Source: a bacterium (GTDB taxonomy: Bacteria; UBA9089; UBA9088). From it: 11,404 nt of DNA. The stretch covers positions 1 through 11,404 of the forward strand of contig JBFLYE010000204.1 in assembly GCA_040756715.1 (NCBI GenBank), read 5' to 3'. Both the position numbers and the translations under genes were made by a program. Under the pieces are notes generated by a model. It did no database searches and was not told where the DNA came from. It was given only the letters and a program-made list of their open reading frames with translations. Shown here piece after piece: positions 1-5,623 of this stretch (its first letter is position 1; each line of letters starts with the position of its first letter).

Positions 1-2
1 CC

Positions 3-422
3 CTAATCTTTAAAGCAATCTCAGAAGACCCAGAATCAATAATAAAGATTATCCCAATTTCAACAAGGAATATGGCAAACAAAGAAATGCAAGCCCAAGC
101 AATCTCAATAACCATAAATACACAAGCCCCCCAAATCTCAGAGCTCCTTCAATCCTATCCCAATCCCGCAAAGGATGCCTGCTATATCCCATTCAAGCTT
201 TCCAAAGATTCAAATGTTTCTCTAGAAATCTATAACATCTTAGGACAAAGGGTAAGGACAATAGAGCTAGGACAAAAACCTAAAGGCTCATATACCCAAA
301 GAAACAGGGCAATATTCTTTGACCTAAAGAATGATAGTGGAGAAAACCTCTCTTCTGGATTATACTTTTACAAAATAAAGGCAGATGATTTCTCTGCCAT
401 AAAGTCAATGGTTGTCCAATAA
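3..422 (+). CDS. Secreted protein, C-terminal FlgD-like/T9SS-type sorting domain (5' partial)
   Basis: The frame is open from the first bases of the window to the TAA at 420-422, so the gene starts upstream and only its end is here; the ATG at 72 is probably internal. The tail has the layout of FlgD-like Ig domains, also called Por secretion or type IX sorting domains: a SYPNP motif, then IPFKLS, a beta segment with IYNILGQRVRTIELG, a central FFDLKNDSGE turn, SGLYFYKIKA, and a closing basic/hydrophobic strand ending in SMVVQ. In known families this domain ends large secreted or surface proteins, and in Bacteroidota it is the type IX secretion signal. Whether this organism has that machinery cannot be seen here. 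The function of the upstream part is unknown. The stop overlaps the next ATG as TAATG. Confidence 0.75.
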   Translation, partial: LIFKAISEDPESIIKIIPISTRNMANKEMQAQAISITINTQAPQISELLQSYPNPAKDACYIPFKLSKDSNVSLEIYNILGQRVRTIELGQKPKGSYTQRNRAIFFDLKNDSGENLSSGLYFYKIKADDFSAIKSMVVQ

Positions 423-718
423 TGGCAAAACAATTAAGCTTTAATGAAGAAGCAAGAAAAGAGATTCAAAAGGGCGTAAATACCTTAGCCGATAAGGTAG
501 GCAAACAATCAGATTCAAATAAAGCCTGTTTATCGAGGGGTTCTCCTAAGAATCAATGGAAGGGAGGTATCTTTGATTGTTTAGGAGAGGTAAGTAAAGG
601 AGAATCCCTGATTGGTCAGATACCATTAGAGGATTTAGACCTTGTTGTGGATATGACAACAAAGAGACTTATGCACAATCCAAAATCCCCTGATATTCCA
701 ATGGCTGAAATCTTATAG
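422..718 (+). pseudogene. Chimeric ORF: groEL 5' fragment joined to an aspartic protease remnant
   Basis: This is a 98-codon open frame that does not look like one natural protein. Residues 1-26 (MAKQLSFNEEARKEIQKGVN, then TLADKV) match the conserved N-terminus of the chaperonin GroEL. The expected continuation (VTLGPKGRNV-type) is absent: homology stops at about 499. The last ~45 residues instead match the end of retroviral-like clan AA aspartic proteases (see the next entry). No Shine-Dalgarno sequence precedes the ATG, which overlaps the stop of the upstream secreted-protein gene, and there is no groES. I infer rearrangement debris, or a misassembly, rather than a functional gene. If translated it would make a short hybrid with neither the GroEL ATPase domain nor the protease catalytic Asp. 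Confidence 0.7.
507..718 (+). pseudogene. Clan AA aspartic protease, 3' fragment with frameshift
   Basis: The end of the frame reads GESLIGQIPLEDLDLVVD, then TKRLMHNPKSPDIPMAEIL, which is the typical C-terminal block of small bacterial retroviral-like aspartic proteases (LLG.IPLE.LDLVVDP...L.PNPESPD.P). Just upstream, in a different frame (504-581), the DNA encodes KPVYRGVLLRINGREVSLIV, which fits the preceding strand of the same family (GP..L.I.GRE...). That frame ends in TAG at 582-584. A shift near 580-582 therefore separates two halves that belong together. The catalytic DTGA/DSGA segment is missing. The remnant is both 5'-truncated and frameshifted. In intact form these are small soluble proteases of poorly known role, often found near toxin-antitoxin-like genes. 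Confidence 0.65.
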
Positions 719-746
719 GACTTCTATTGGTGTTAAACCAAAGCAA

Positions 747-1427
747 TTATTTTCTAAGGTAATGAAACAAGGGGTTGATAATGAATGCAACAAGAAGAAG
801 GATTAAGCCTAAAGCAAACGAGTGGGCAAAATTTCCCTTGCTTGTCTCAAGGGCAATGGCGGTTGGAATATTCCTGGTATAGGAAGCTATATTCCCACCC
901 ACCATCATTGAGATTCCCACCTCAGCGAAAACCCTTCCAAATCCACAAATAATCGCAGAGACAAATCCTTGCCTTCCTTCCTCAAAAATCACTGCCATAA
1001 CCTGAAATTTATTAGCACCAAGGGCAATTGCTTCCTTTTTTACCCTTATATCCAATAATGAGATAGATGAAATAAGAAGCCCTGTAATGATTGGAGAGAT
1101 AAGGATTACCTGACCAATGACCATAGCATATGGTGTGTATAAAAGGGAAAGGCATCCCAAAGGGCCATTTCTTGAAAGGAGCGAATAAACAAGCAAGCCA
1201 ACCACAACCGTAGGAAGTGCCATCAGGGTGTTTATAATGGTAATTATTATTTTTTTTCCTATAAATTCGTATTGGGTAATCATAAGGCTTATTGGTAGAG
1301 AGAGTATTGCAGAAATCGTTGTTGCTATGAAAGAGAGCTTAATAGAAAGAAAAACAATCCCAAACAATTCCCTATCTCCCTTTAAGATAAGGTTTATGGA
1401 AGATACAATAGAATCAAGGAGATTCAT
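747..1427 (-). CDS. tupB: Tungstate ABC transporter permease TupB
   Basis: This is a 226-residue inner-membrane permease, the usual size for TupB. It has about five to six hydrophobic segments (roughly residues 22-48, 58-82, 101-125, 153-175 and 202-222). It also has the cytoplasmic EAA loop of binding-protein-dependent permeases at about 132-151 (EAIALGANKFQVMAVIFEEG), which docks onto the ATPase. The segments MALPTVVVGLLVYSLLSRNGPLG, FAEVGISMMVGGNI and TRNIPTAIALETSKG are typical of the TupB/molybdate-type family. The gene starts inside the 3' end of tupA (14-nt overlap), so translation is probably coupled. No tupC ATPase gene follows: the next DNA is the groEL/protease debris on the other strand. 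Substrate assignment to tungstate rather than molybdate rests on TupA. Confidence 0.88.
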   Translation of the reverse strand: MNLLDSIVSSINLILKGDRELFGIVFLSIKLSFIATTISAILSLPISLMITQYEFIGKKIIITIINTLMALPTVVVGLLVYSLLSRNGPLGCLSLLYTPYAMVIGQVILISPIITGLLISSISLLDIRVKKEAIALGANKFQVMAVIFEEGRQGFVSAIICGFGRVFAEVGISMMVGGNIASYTRNIPTAIALETSKGNFAHSFALGLILLLVAFIINPLFHYLRK

Positions 1428-2298
1428 ACATTTGATTATATTTGTCCTTTATAGACCTTGCCTTTTCTAAAGGGGTAGTGATATAGGAGGAAATAGGATG
1501 GAAAGGTTCATTTATAGGATTAAAAAGCCTTATTCCATTTACTCTGTATTCACCAATTATCCTTTGGCATTCTTGTTTTATAAGCCAATCTGCAAGCTTT
1601 CTTGCCGATCCATAATTTATGGGATATTTCTTTGGATTAATAATGATCACAGAATATGGATTATAGAGTTCTTTTGGGTCTTCTTTCAAGATAACAAGAG
1701 AAATCTTGTTCTTGTAAGAAAGATATGTTCCCCTATCAGATAAACAATACCCATTTTTTTCATTTGCGATTATCAATGTCTCTCCCATTCCCTGTCCTGT
1801 TTCAAGATACCATTTTCCCTTTGGCTTTATTCCTGTTTTTTCCCATAGCCCTTTTTCCTTTTTATGTGTTCCAGAATCGTCTCCCCTTGAAACAAATATC
1901 TCCTTTTCTTTTGCTATATTTTTTAAGCCTGATATAAGGTCTTTTCCCTTTATTTTTGCGGGATCATCCCTTGGTCCTAACAGAACAAAATCATTCCACA
2001 TAATCTCCTGCCTATTTATTCCAAACCCATCCTTTACAAATTCCTCCTCGTCTTTCTTAGAATGGACAAGAAGAATATCACAATCACCATTTCTTCCCAG
2101 CCTTAAGGCTGCTCCTGTTCCCACCGCAATTACATCCACCTTTATTTTATGGGTTTTCTCAAATTCTTTTAAAAGAACCTTAAGAATACCCGAATTTTCA
2201 AGAGATGTTGTTGTTGCAAGCCTCAATCTTTCCTCTCTTATACATCCTATAAAAAGAAGTAGAATAAAAAATGTACGCATCCTTTTAAGAAAGCTCAT
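1414..2298 (-). CDS. tupA: Tungstate-binding lipoprotein TupA
   Basis: This is the substrate-binding component of a tungstate ABC importer. I take the ATG at 2298, which gives 294 residues; the frame extends to 2397, but that part lies inside the aminotransferase gene. The N-terminus has basic residues, a hydrophobic stretch (FFILLLFIG) and a Cys at residue 19, so a lipoprotein anchored by lipidated Cys is likely, though Phe at -3 is not ideal. TupA hallmarks are TTTS at 29-32, VGTGAALRLG at 59-68, LLVHS at 76-80, WNDFVLLGP at 101-109 and SRGDDSGTH at 137-145. The start lies 2 nt after the aminotransferase stop, with an AAGAAG-like ribosome site about 8 nt upstream. The protein continues about 30 residues beyond the LFNP block where I would expect family members to end, and this tail overlaps tupB. 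Confidence 0.9.
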   Translation of the reverse strand: MSFLKRMRTFFILLLFIGCIREERLRLATTTSLENSGILKVLLKEFEKTHKIKVDVIAVGTGAALRLGRNGDCDILLVHSKKDEEEFVKDGFGINRQEIMWNDFVLLGPRDDPAKIKGKDLISGLKNIAKEKEIFVSRGDDSGTHKKEKGLWEKTGIKPKGKWYLETGQGMGETLIIANEKNGYCLSDRGTYLSYKNKISLVILKEDPKELYNPYSVIIINPKKYPINYGSARKLADWLIKQECQRIIGEYRVNGIRLFNPINEPFHPISSYITTPLEKARSIKDKYNQMYESP

Positions 2299-2300
2299 CG

Positions 2301-3437
2301 CTAAATCTTCTTTAAAAAGCTTGCCATTCTCTCTATTGCCTTTTCTATTTTTTCTACTGAGGTTGCATATGAGCATCTTATAAACCCCCTTCCACAATCA
2401 CCAAAAACATTTCCAGGAACCACAGCAACCTTTTCAGAAAGTAAGAGCTTTTCGGCAAAATCATAGGAAGATAAACCTGTCTTTTCAATGGATGGAAAGG
2501 CATAGAATGCACCATCAGGCATCAAACAAGGCATACCAATGGAATTTAAGCCTGAAACAATCAAATTTCTCCTTCTTAAAAACTCATCCTTTATCTCAAT
2601 AAAGCTATTGCTGTTTAAAGCAGAAAGACCTGCATATTGGCTCATTATGGGCGCACAAAGGATGATATATTGGTGGATTTTACACATCGCAGAAATTATT
2701 TCTTCTGGTCCTAGAGCATAGCCAAGCCTCCAGCCTGTCATCGCATAGCCCTTTGAAAATCCAGAGAGCCAGATGGTTTTTTCTTTTAAAAATGTGCTAA
2801 ATGGTATATGTTCTATTTCATAAGAAAGAAGCCCATATATTTCATCCGAGATAACCATAATATCATTCTCTTTGCAAACATCAGCAATAGAAGAAAGCTC
2901 ATCCTTTGTATATGTCATTCCCGTAGGATTATTGGGATAGCAAAGGATAATTGCCTTTGTTCTGCTACTTAGCCTCTCTTTAATGTCATCGGGTTTTATC
3001 TTAAATTTATTAGAAAATTTTGTAGGAATAACCACAGGCTTTCCGCCTGCTAATAGGACACAGGGCTTATAGGAAACATAAGATGGTTCAGGAATAAGAA
3101 CCTCATCATCTAAATCTAATATAGCCCTAACTGCAAGATCAAGGCCTTCTGAAACACCAACCGTAATCAAAACCTCATTTTTTGGGTCGTAAGAGAGGTT
3201 ATATTTTGAATAGACCATTTGGCTTATCTTTTCCCTTAAAGAAAGAAGACCTGCATTTGATGTATAGGTTGTGAAGCCCTTTTCTATAGAATATAAGGCA
3301 TTTTCTCTGATATGCCAGGGTGTTGGAAAATCTGGTTCTCCTACACCCAATGAGATTACATCAGGCATCCTTGAGATAAGGTCAAAAAATTTTCTTATCC
3401 CAGATGCCGGAATTTCTAATATCCTTTTTGAAAGCAT
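2301..3437 (-). CDS. Class I/II pyridoxal-phosphate aminotransferase (aspartate/aromatic type)
   Basis: This is a full-length 378-residue fold-type I aminotransferase. It carries SLGVGEPDFPTP (29-40), the YPNNPTG motif (167-173), SDEIY (197-201), the PLP-binding Lys229 in SGFSKGYAMTGWRLGY (225-240), and Arg354 in RCSYATS, which binds the substrate alpha-carboxylate. It transfers amino groups between amino acids and 2-oxo acids in the cytoplasm. The exact substrate (aspartate, aromatic or other) cannot be settled from motifs. The gene follows malate dehydrogenase by 12 nt, so oxaloacetate/aspartate exchange would make sense. It precedes tupA by 2 nt, and the three downstream genes may be one transcript. 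There is no Shine-Dalgarno sequence before the ATG; an extended -10 box lies 6 nt upstream instead. Confidence 0.9.
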   Translation of the reverse strand: MLSKRILEIPASGIRKFFDLISRMPDVISLGVGEPDFPTPWHIRENALYSIEKGFTTYTSNAGLLSLREKISQMVYSKYNLSYDPKNEVLITVGVSEGLDLAVRAILDLDDEVLIPEPSYVSYKPCVLLAGGKPVVIPTKFSNKFKIKPDDIKERLSSRTKAIILCYPNNPTGMTYTKDELSSIADVCKENDIMVISDEIYGLLSYEIEHIPFSTFLKEKTIWLSGFSKGYAMTGWRLGYALGPEEIISAMCKIHQYIILCAPIMSQYAGLSALNSNSFIEIKDEFLRRRNLIVSGLNSIGMPCLMPDGAFYAFPSIEKTGLSSYDFAEKLLLSEKVAVVPGNVFGDCGRGFIRCSYATSVEKIEKAIERMASFLKKI

Positions 3438-3443
3438 ACAATA

Positions 3444-3452
3444 ATTATATCA
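3444..3452 (-). promoter_or_regulatory. Extended -10 element upstream of the aminotransferase gene
   Basis: On the minus strand the bases TGATATAAT form a perfect extended -10 (TGn + TATAAT), ending 6 nt before the ATG at 3437. Its TGA is also the malate dehydrogenase stop codon. I see no good -35. Transcription would begin at or next to the ATG, giving a leaderless mRNA, which fits the absence of a Shine-Dalgarno sequence. Confidence 0.45.
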
Positions 3453-4295
3453 TAAATTTAGAGAGACTATTTGCTCTTTTATTACCCTTGTTGAATCTAT
3501 GAATTTTTCTTTTTCTTCTTCTGTTAAGGAAATTTTGGGGTGTCCAATTATCCCCTCCCTTCCAATTATTGTAGGTATGCTTATGGATATAGCATAATCT
3601 GGAATAAAGGATGACAATGGGAATATTTCCTTTTTATCAAGGGCGATTGCCTTTACTATTTCTAAACATGCCATTCCAACCGCCCACCCTGCTCCCCCTT
3701 TATGCTTTATCATCCAAGCCCCAGCCCCTCTTACCTTATCAATTATCTCCCTGTCACAACAGGAAATAGCAACCATCTTCTCCCCATGCTCACCAATCAT
3801 CATAGCATCCTTTGGGTCTTTTCCAGCTCTTTTTATAATGGATTTAAGCCTTATAGTATCAAGGTATGTCCCCAGACCAAAAACCCTTTCTTTTGCAAAG
3901 CCTGATATTTTTAAGACAGCATATGTCATAATGTCAACCGGGTTTGAGACAACAAAAAGGAGGCAATTCCTGTTATTTGATGTAATATTTTTGACAATAT
4001 CAGCTACCAAAGAGAGGTTTTTGTTTATAAGAGAAAGCCTTGTCTCTCCTTCCTTTCTCCTTAAGCCTGCTGTAATAATTATAAGATTACAATCTGAAAG
4101 GTCTTTATAATCTCCTCCTTTAACAATTGTCTCTTTTGGAAATAGGACAAGCCCCTGATTTATATCCTCTGCCTCTCCTATTGCAAGCTCCTTTATTGCA
4201 TCAAGTAGGATAATTTCATCTACAATTCCACTTTTTGCAATACAAAACGCGGTTGTTGCCCCAGTTCTTCCTGCACCAATTATTCCTATTTTCAT
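3450..4295 (-). CDS. mdh: Malate dehydrogenase (LDH/MDH family, shortened)
   Basis: This is an NAD-dependent 2-hydroxyacid dehydrogenase of the lactate/malate family, 281 residues against the usual 305-320. The Rossmann loop is GAGRTG (7-12), and Asp32 ends beta-2, as in NAD-preferring members. Catalytic residues are Asp146/Arg149 in GTYLDTIRL, His170 in IGEHGE and Asn118 in SNPVD. In the specificity loop (GLRRKEGETRLSL) the position equivalent to LDH Gln102 is Arg80, which in this family points to oxaloacetate/malate rather than pyruvate/lactate. Arg86 is the mobile-loop Arg. The shortfall lies after the catalytic His: the stretch between GEHGEKMVAIS and GGAGWAVGMA is about 20 residues shorter than usual. 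The gene heads the leftward block and has its own promoter. A lactate-type activity remains possible but less likely. Confidence 0.85.
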   Translation of the reverse strand: MKIGIIGAGRTGATTAFCIAKSGIVDEIILLDAIKELAIGEAEDINQGLVLFPKETIVKGGDYKDLSDCNLIIITAGLRRKEGETRLSLINKNLSLVADIVKNITSNNRNCLLFVVSNPVDIMTYAVLKISGFAKERVFGLGTYLDTIRLKSIIKRAGKDPKDAMMIGEHGEKMVAISCCDREIIDKVRGAGAWMIKHKGGAGWAVGMACLEIVKAIALDKKEIFPLSSFIPDYAISISIPTIIGREGIIGHPKISLTEEEKEKFIDSTRVIKEQIVSLNL

Positions 4296-4303
4296 AAGAG
4301 GAA

Positions 4304-4333
4304 ATTATATATTACCCATCTTTCTTTGGTCAA
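4304..4333 (-). promoter_or_regulatory. Sigma70-type promoter for malate dehydrogenase
   Basis: Minus strand: -35 TTGACC (4333-4328), an 18-nt spacer, and a perfect -10 TATAAT (4309-4304). The ATG at 4295 follows the -10 by 8 nt, so the predicted start leaves only 1-2 nt of leader. The 8 nt before the ATG contain no Shine-Dalgarno sequence. The -35 lies 10 bp from the -35 of the divergent lepB promoter. Confidence 0.6.
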
Positions 4334-4343
4334 GATAATTTAG

Positions 4344-4373
4344 TGGACAAAACTATCCATAAAATGATAAAAT
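4344..4373 (+). promoter_or_regulatory. Sigma70-type promoter for lepB
   Basis: Plus strand: -35 TGGACA (4344-4349), an 18-nt spacer, and -10 TAAAAT (4368-4373). The lepB ATG at 4380 is 6 nt further on, where transcription itself would be expected to start. No Shine-Dalgarno sequence is present, which again suggests a leaderless mRNA. Confidence 0.6.
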
Positions 4374-4379
4374 TTAAGT

Positions 4380-5048
4380 ATGAAGAAAGAGAAAAAGGGG
4401 TTGAAGCAAAGGATTTGGGAATGGTTTGAATCCCTGTTTGTAGCCCTTATCATTGCTTTAATCATCAGGTTTTTCATTATCCAGCCATATAGAATTCCAT
4501 CTGGCTCTATGATTCACACATTAGAAATCGGGGATCAGCTATTTGTTATAAGATGTAAATATGGAATAATGATTCCTTTTACTGACAAATGGCTATGTAG
4601 ATGGGCAAAGCCTAAAAGGGGTGATATTGTTGTCTTTAGAAACCCTAAAGACCCTGATCGAGGTGTTCTTTTAAGAATAATCTCGCCTGTAATTTGGGCA
4701 GGAACCATTGGAAAGATTGACCTTAATCCACATAAGGATTATATAAAAAGGGTGCTCGGAACACCAGGGGATAAGGTAATGATTAAAGATAGGCAGGTCT
4801 ATATAAATGAAAAGGCGATAGATGAGCCTTATAAAATACATCAAGATCCATATAGGATATTTGGATATTCAGAGAGAGACAATTGGATTTCTCCTATTGT
4901 AGTTCCAGAGGGAAAATACTTTGTAATGGGAGACAATCGGGATTTTAGCTATGATAGCAGGTTTTGGGGCTATGTTCCCGAAGAGCTAATCGTGGGAAAG
5001 GCTCTGTTTATCCATTGGCCTCCCTGGAGGATAAAATGGCTGAAATGA
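4380..5048 (+). CDS. lepB: Signal peptidase I
   Basis: This is a membrane-bound serine/lysine protease (S26 family) that removes signal peptides from exported proteins. The 222 residues contain a basic N-terminus, one transmembrane segment at about 17-36, and then box B with catalytic Ser43 (IPSGSM). Next come RGDIVVFRNPKDP (80-92), the catalytic Lys123 in YIKRVLGTPGD, and GDNRDFSYDSRFWGYVP (184-200). The catalytic domain faces the periplasm or cell exterior. Between VVFRNPKDP and YIKRV there is an extra stretch of about 25 residues, partly hydrophobic (RIISPVIWAGTIGKIDL), which is longer than in compact homologues and may make an added membrane-surface contact. It is the first gene of a rightward block and overlaps grpE by 13 nt. 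The start is fixed by the promoter 6 nt upstream and by the conserved N-terminal layout. Confidence 0.93.
   Translation: MKKEKKGLKQRIWEWFESLFVALIIALIIRFFIIQPYRIPSGSMIHTLEIGDQLFVIRCKYGIMIPFTDKWLCRWAKPKRGDIVVFRNPKDPDRGVLLRIISPVIWAGTIGKIDLNPHKDYIKRVLGTPGDKVMIKDRQVYINEKAIDEPYKIHQDPYRIFGYSERDNWISPIVVPEGKYFVMGDNRDFSYDSRFWGYVPEELIVGKALFIHWPPWRIKWLK
5026..5030 (+). promoter_or_regulatory. Shine-Dalgarno site of grpE
   Basis: GGAGG lies 5 nt upstream of the ATG at 5036, inside the end of lepB. It decides the grpE start over the in-frame upstream ATG at 4964 and the later ATG at 5045. It also shows that this organism uses Shine-Dalgarno initiation inside operons, in contrast to the first genes of transcripts here. 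Confidence 0.75.
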
Positions 5049-5623
5049 GTCAGGAGTCGGGAGTCAGGGGTCAGGAGTCAAAGGAAAGAATACAGAAGAT
5101 AGTGCGAAAGAAGAAGGTAGAGCTTTTGCAAGAGATTGATGAGAAGGATGCGCAAATAGAGGAATATCTAAATCTGGCAAAAGTGATAAAGGCTGATTTT
5201 GAGAATTATAAAAAGAGACAAGAAGAAGAAAAAAACCAATTAAAAAAGATATACCAAAGAGAAATCTTTATTGAATTCCTTAATGTTTTTGATAACCTTG
5301 AGAGGGCACTAAAAGAGGGAACAGGGAATAGGGAACAGGAAATAGGGAATATAGAAAAAATTATAGATGGGATTGGTCTTGTTAAGAAGGGATTTGAAGA
5401 AATTCTTTCAAAATTTGGGCTTAAAAGGATAGAAACAATTGGACATCCTTTCTCTCCCAAATTTCACACCGCCATTCTCTCTATTCCCATAAAAGAGCAA
5501 AGAGAGGGAATAATCCTTGAGGAGGTTCAATCGGGTTGGAAAGATAATGATTTTTGCCTAAGACCTGCCTCTGTTATAGTTTCCAAAGGATGGGAAGAAG
5601 AAGCTTCGCAAAAAGGGGAATAA
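5036..5623 (+). CDS. grpE: Nucleotide exchange factor GrpE
   Basis: This is the cytoplasmic nucleotide exchange factor of the DnaK chaperone, 195 residues. After a short disordered start, a long charged coiled coil (about 20-80) leads into FLNVFDNLERAL (81-92), the four-helix-bundle region GIGLVKKGFEEILSKFGL, and the beta domain GHPFSPKFHTAI ... GWKDNDFCLRPASVIVSKG. These are the usual GrpE landmarks. Two tandem-repeat tracts interrupt it. Residues 5-15 (SQESGVRGQES) come from a heptanucleotide array at 5048-5080, and the GTGNREQEIGN region comes from another at 5317-5351. Both sit where the fold should tolerate them: the flexible N-terminus and the junction between coiled coil and bundle. 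No dnaK or dnaJ is adjacent. It overlaps lepB at its start and the TPR gene at its end. Confidence 0.92.
   Translation: MAEMSQESGVRGQESKERIQKIVRKKKVELLQEIDEKDAQIEEYLNLAKVIKADFENYKKRQEEEKNQLKKIYQREIFIEFLNVFDNLERALKEGTGNREQEIGNIEKIIDGIGLVKKGFEEILSKFGLKRIETIGHPFSPKFHTAILSIPIKEQREGIILEEVQSGWKDNDFCLRPASVIVSKGWEEEASQKGE
5048..5080 (+). repeat. Heptanucleotide array in grpE (unit RGTCRGG)
   Basis: Four full 7-nt units plus 5 nt (33 nt): AGTCAGG, AGTCGGG, AGTCAGG, GGTCAGG, AGTCA. It begins on a first codon position and encodes SQESGVRGQES. It differs from the array in fdhA (9464-9496) at only four of 33 positions and has the same length and reading phase. Confidence 0.9.
5317..5351 (+). repeat. Heptanucleotide array in grpE (unit GGGAAYA)
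   Basis: Five 7-nt units, 35 nt: GGGAACA, GGGAATA, GGGAACA, GGAAATA, GGGAATA. It lies in the hinge between the coiled coil and the bundle region and encodes Gly/Asn/Arg/Glu-rich sequence that a GrpE of ordinary length does not need. It has the same period as the 5048 array but a different unit. Confidence 0.85.

Noticed and set aside
92-175. C- and A-rich tract in the secreted-protein gene as another heptanucleotide array
   Set aside because: Only isolated heptamers line up; the period is not maintained over consecutive units.
727-741. Inverted repeat TTGGT / ACCAA between the convergent 422-718 ORF and tupB, as a bidirectional terminator
   Set aside because: The stem is only 5 bp and no T tract follows on either strand.
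1435-1440. TATAAT on the minus strand 7 nt before the tupB ATG, as another leaderless promoter
   Set aside because: There is no -35 and no TGn extension, and it lies in tupA coding sequence; overlap with tupA already explains tupB translation. It may be chance in AT-rich DNA.
2299-2397. N-terminal extension of TupA to an ATG at 2397
   Set aside because: It would put 33 unrelated residues before a clear lipoprotein signal and lies wholly within the aminotransferase gene.
4964-5035. N-terminal extension of GrpE to an ATG at 4964
   Set aside because: It translates the out-of-frame end of lepB, resembles no GrpE, and GGAGG points to 5036.
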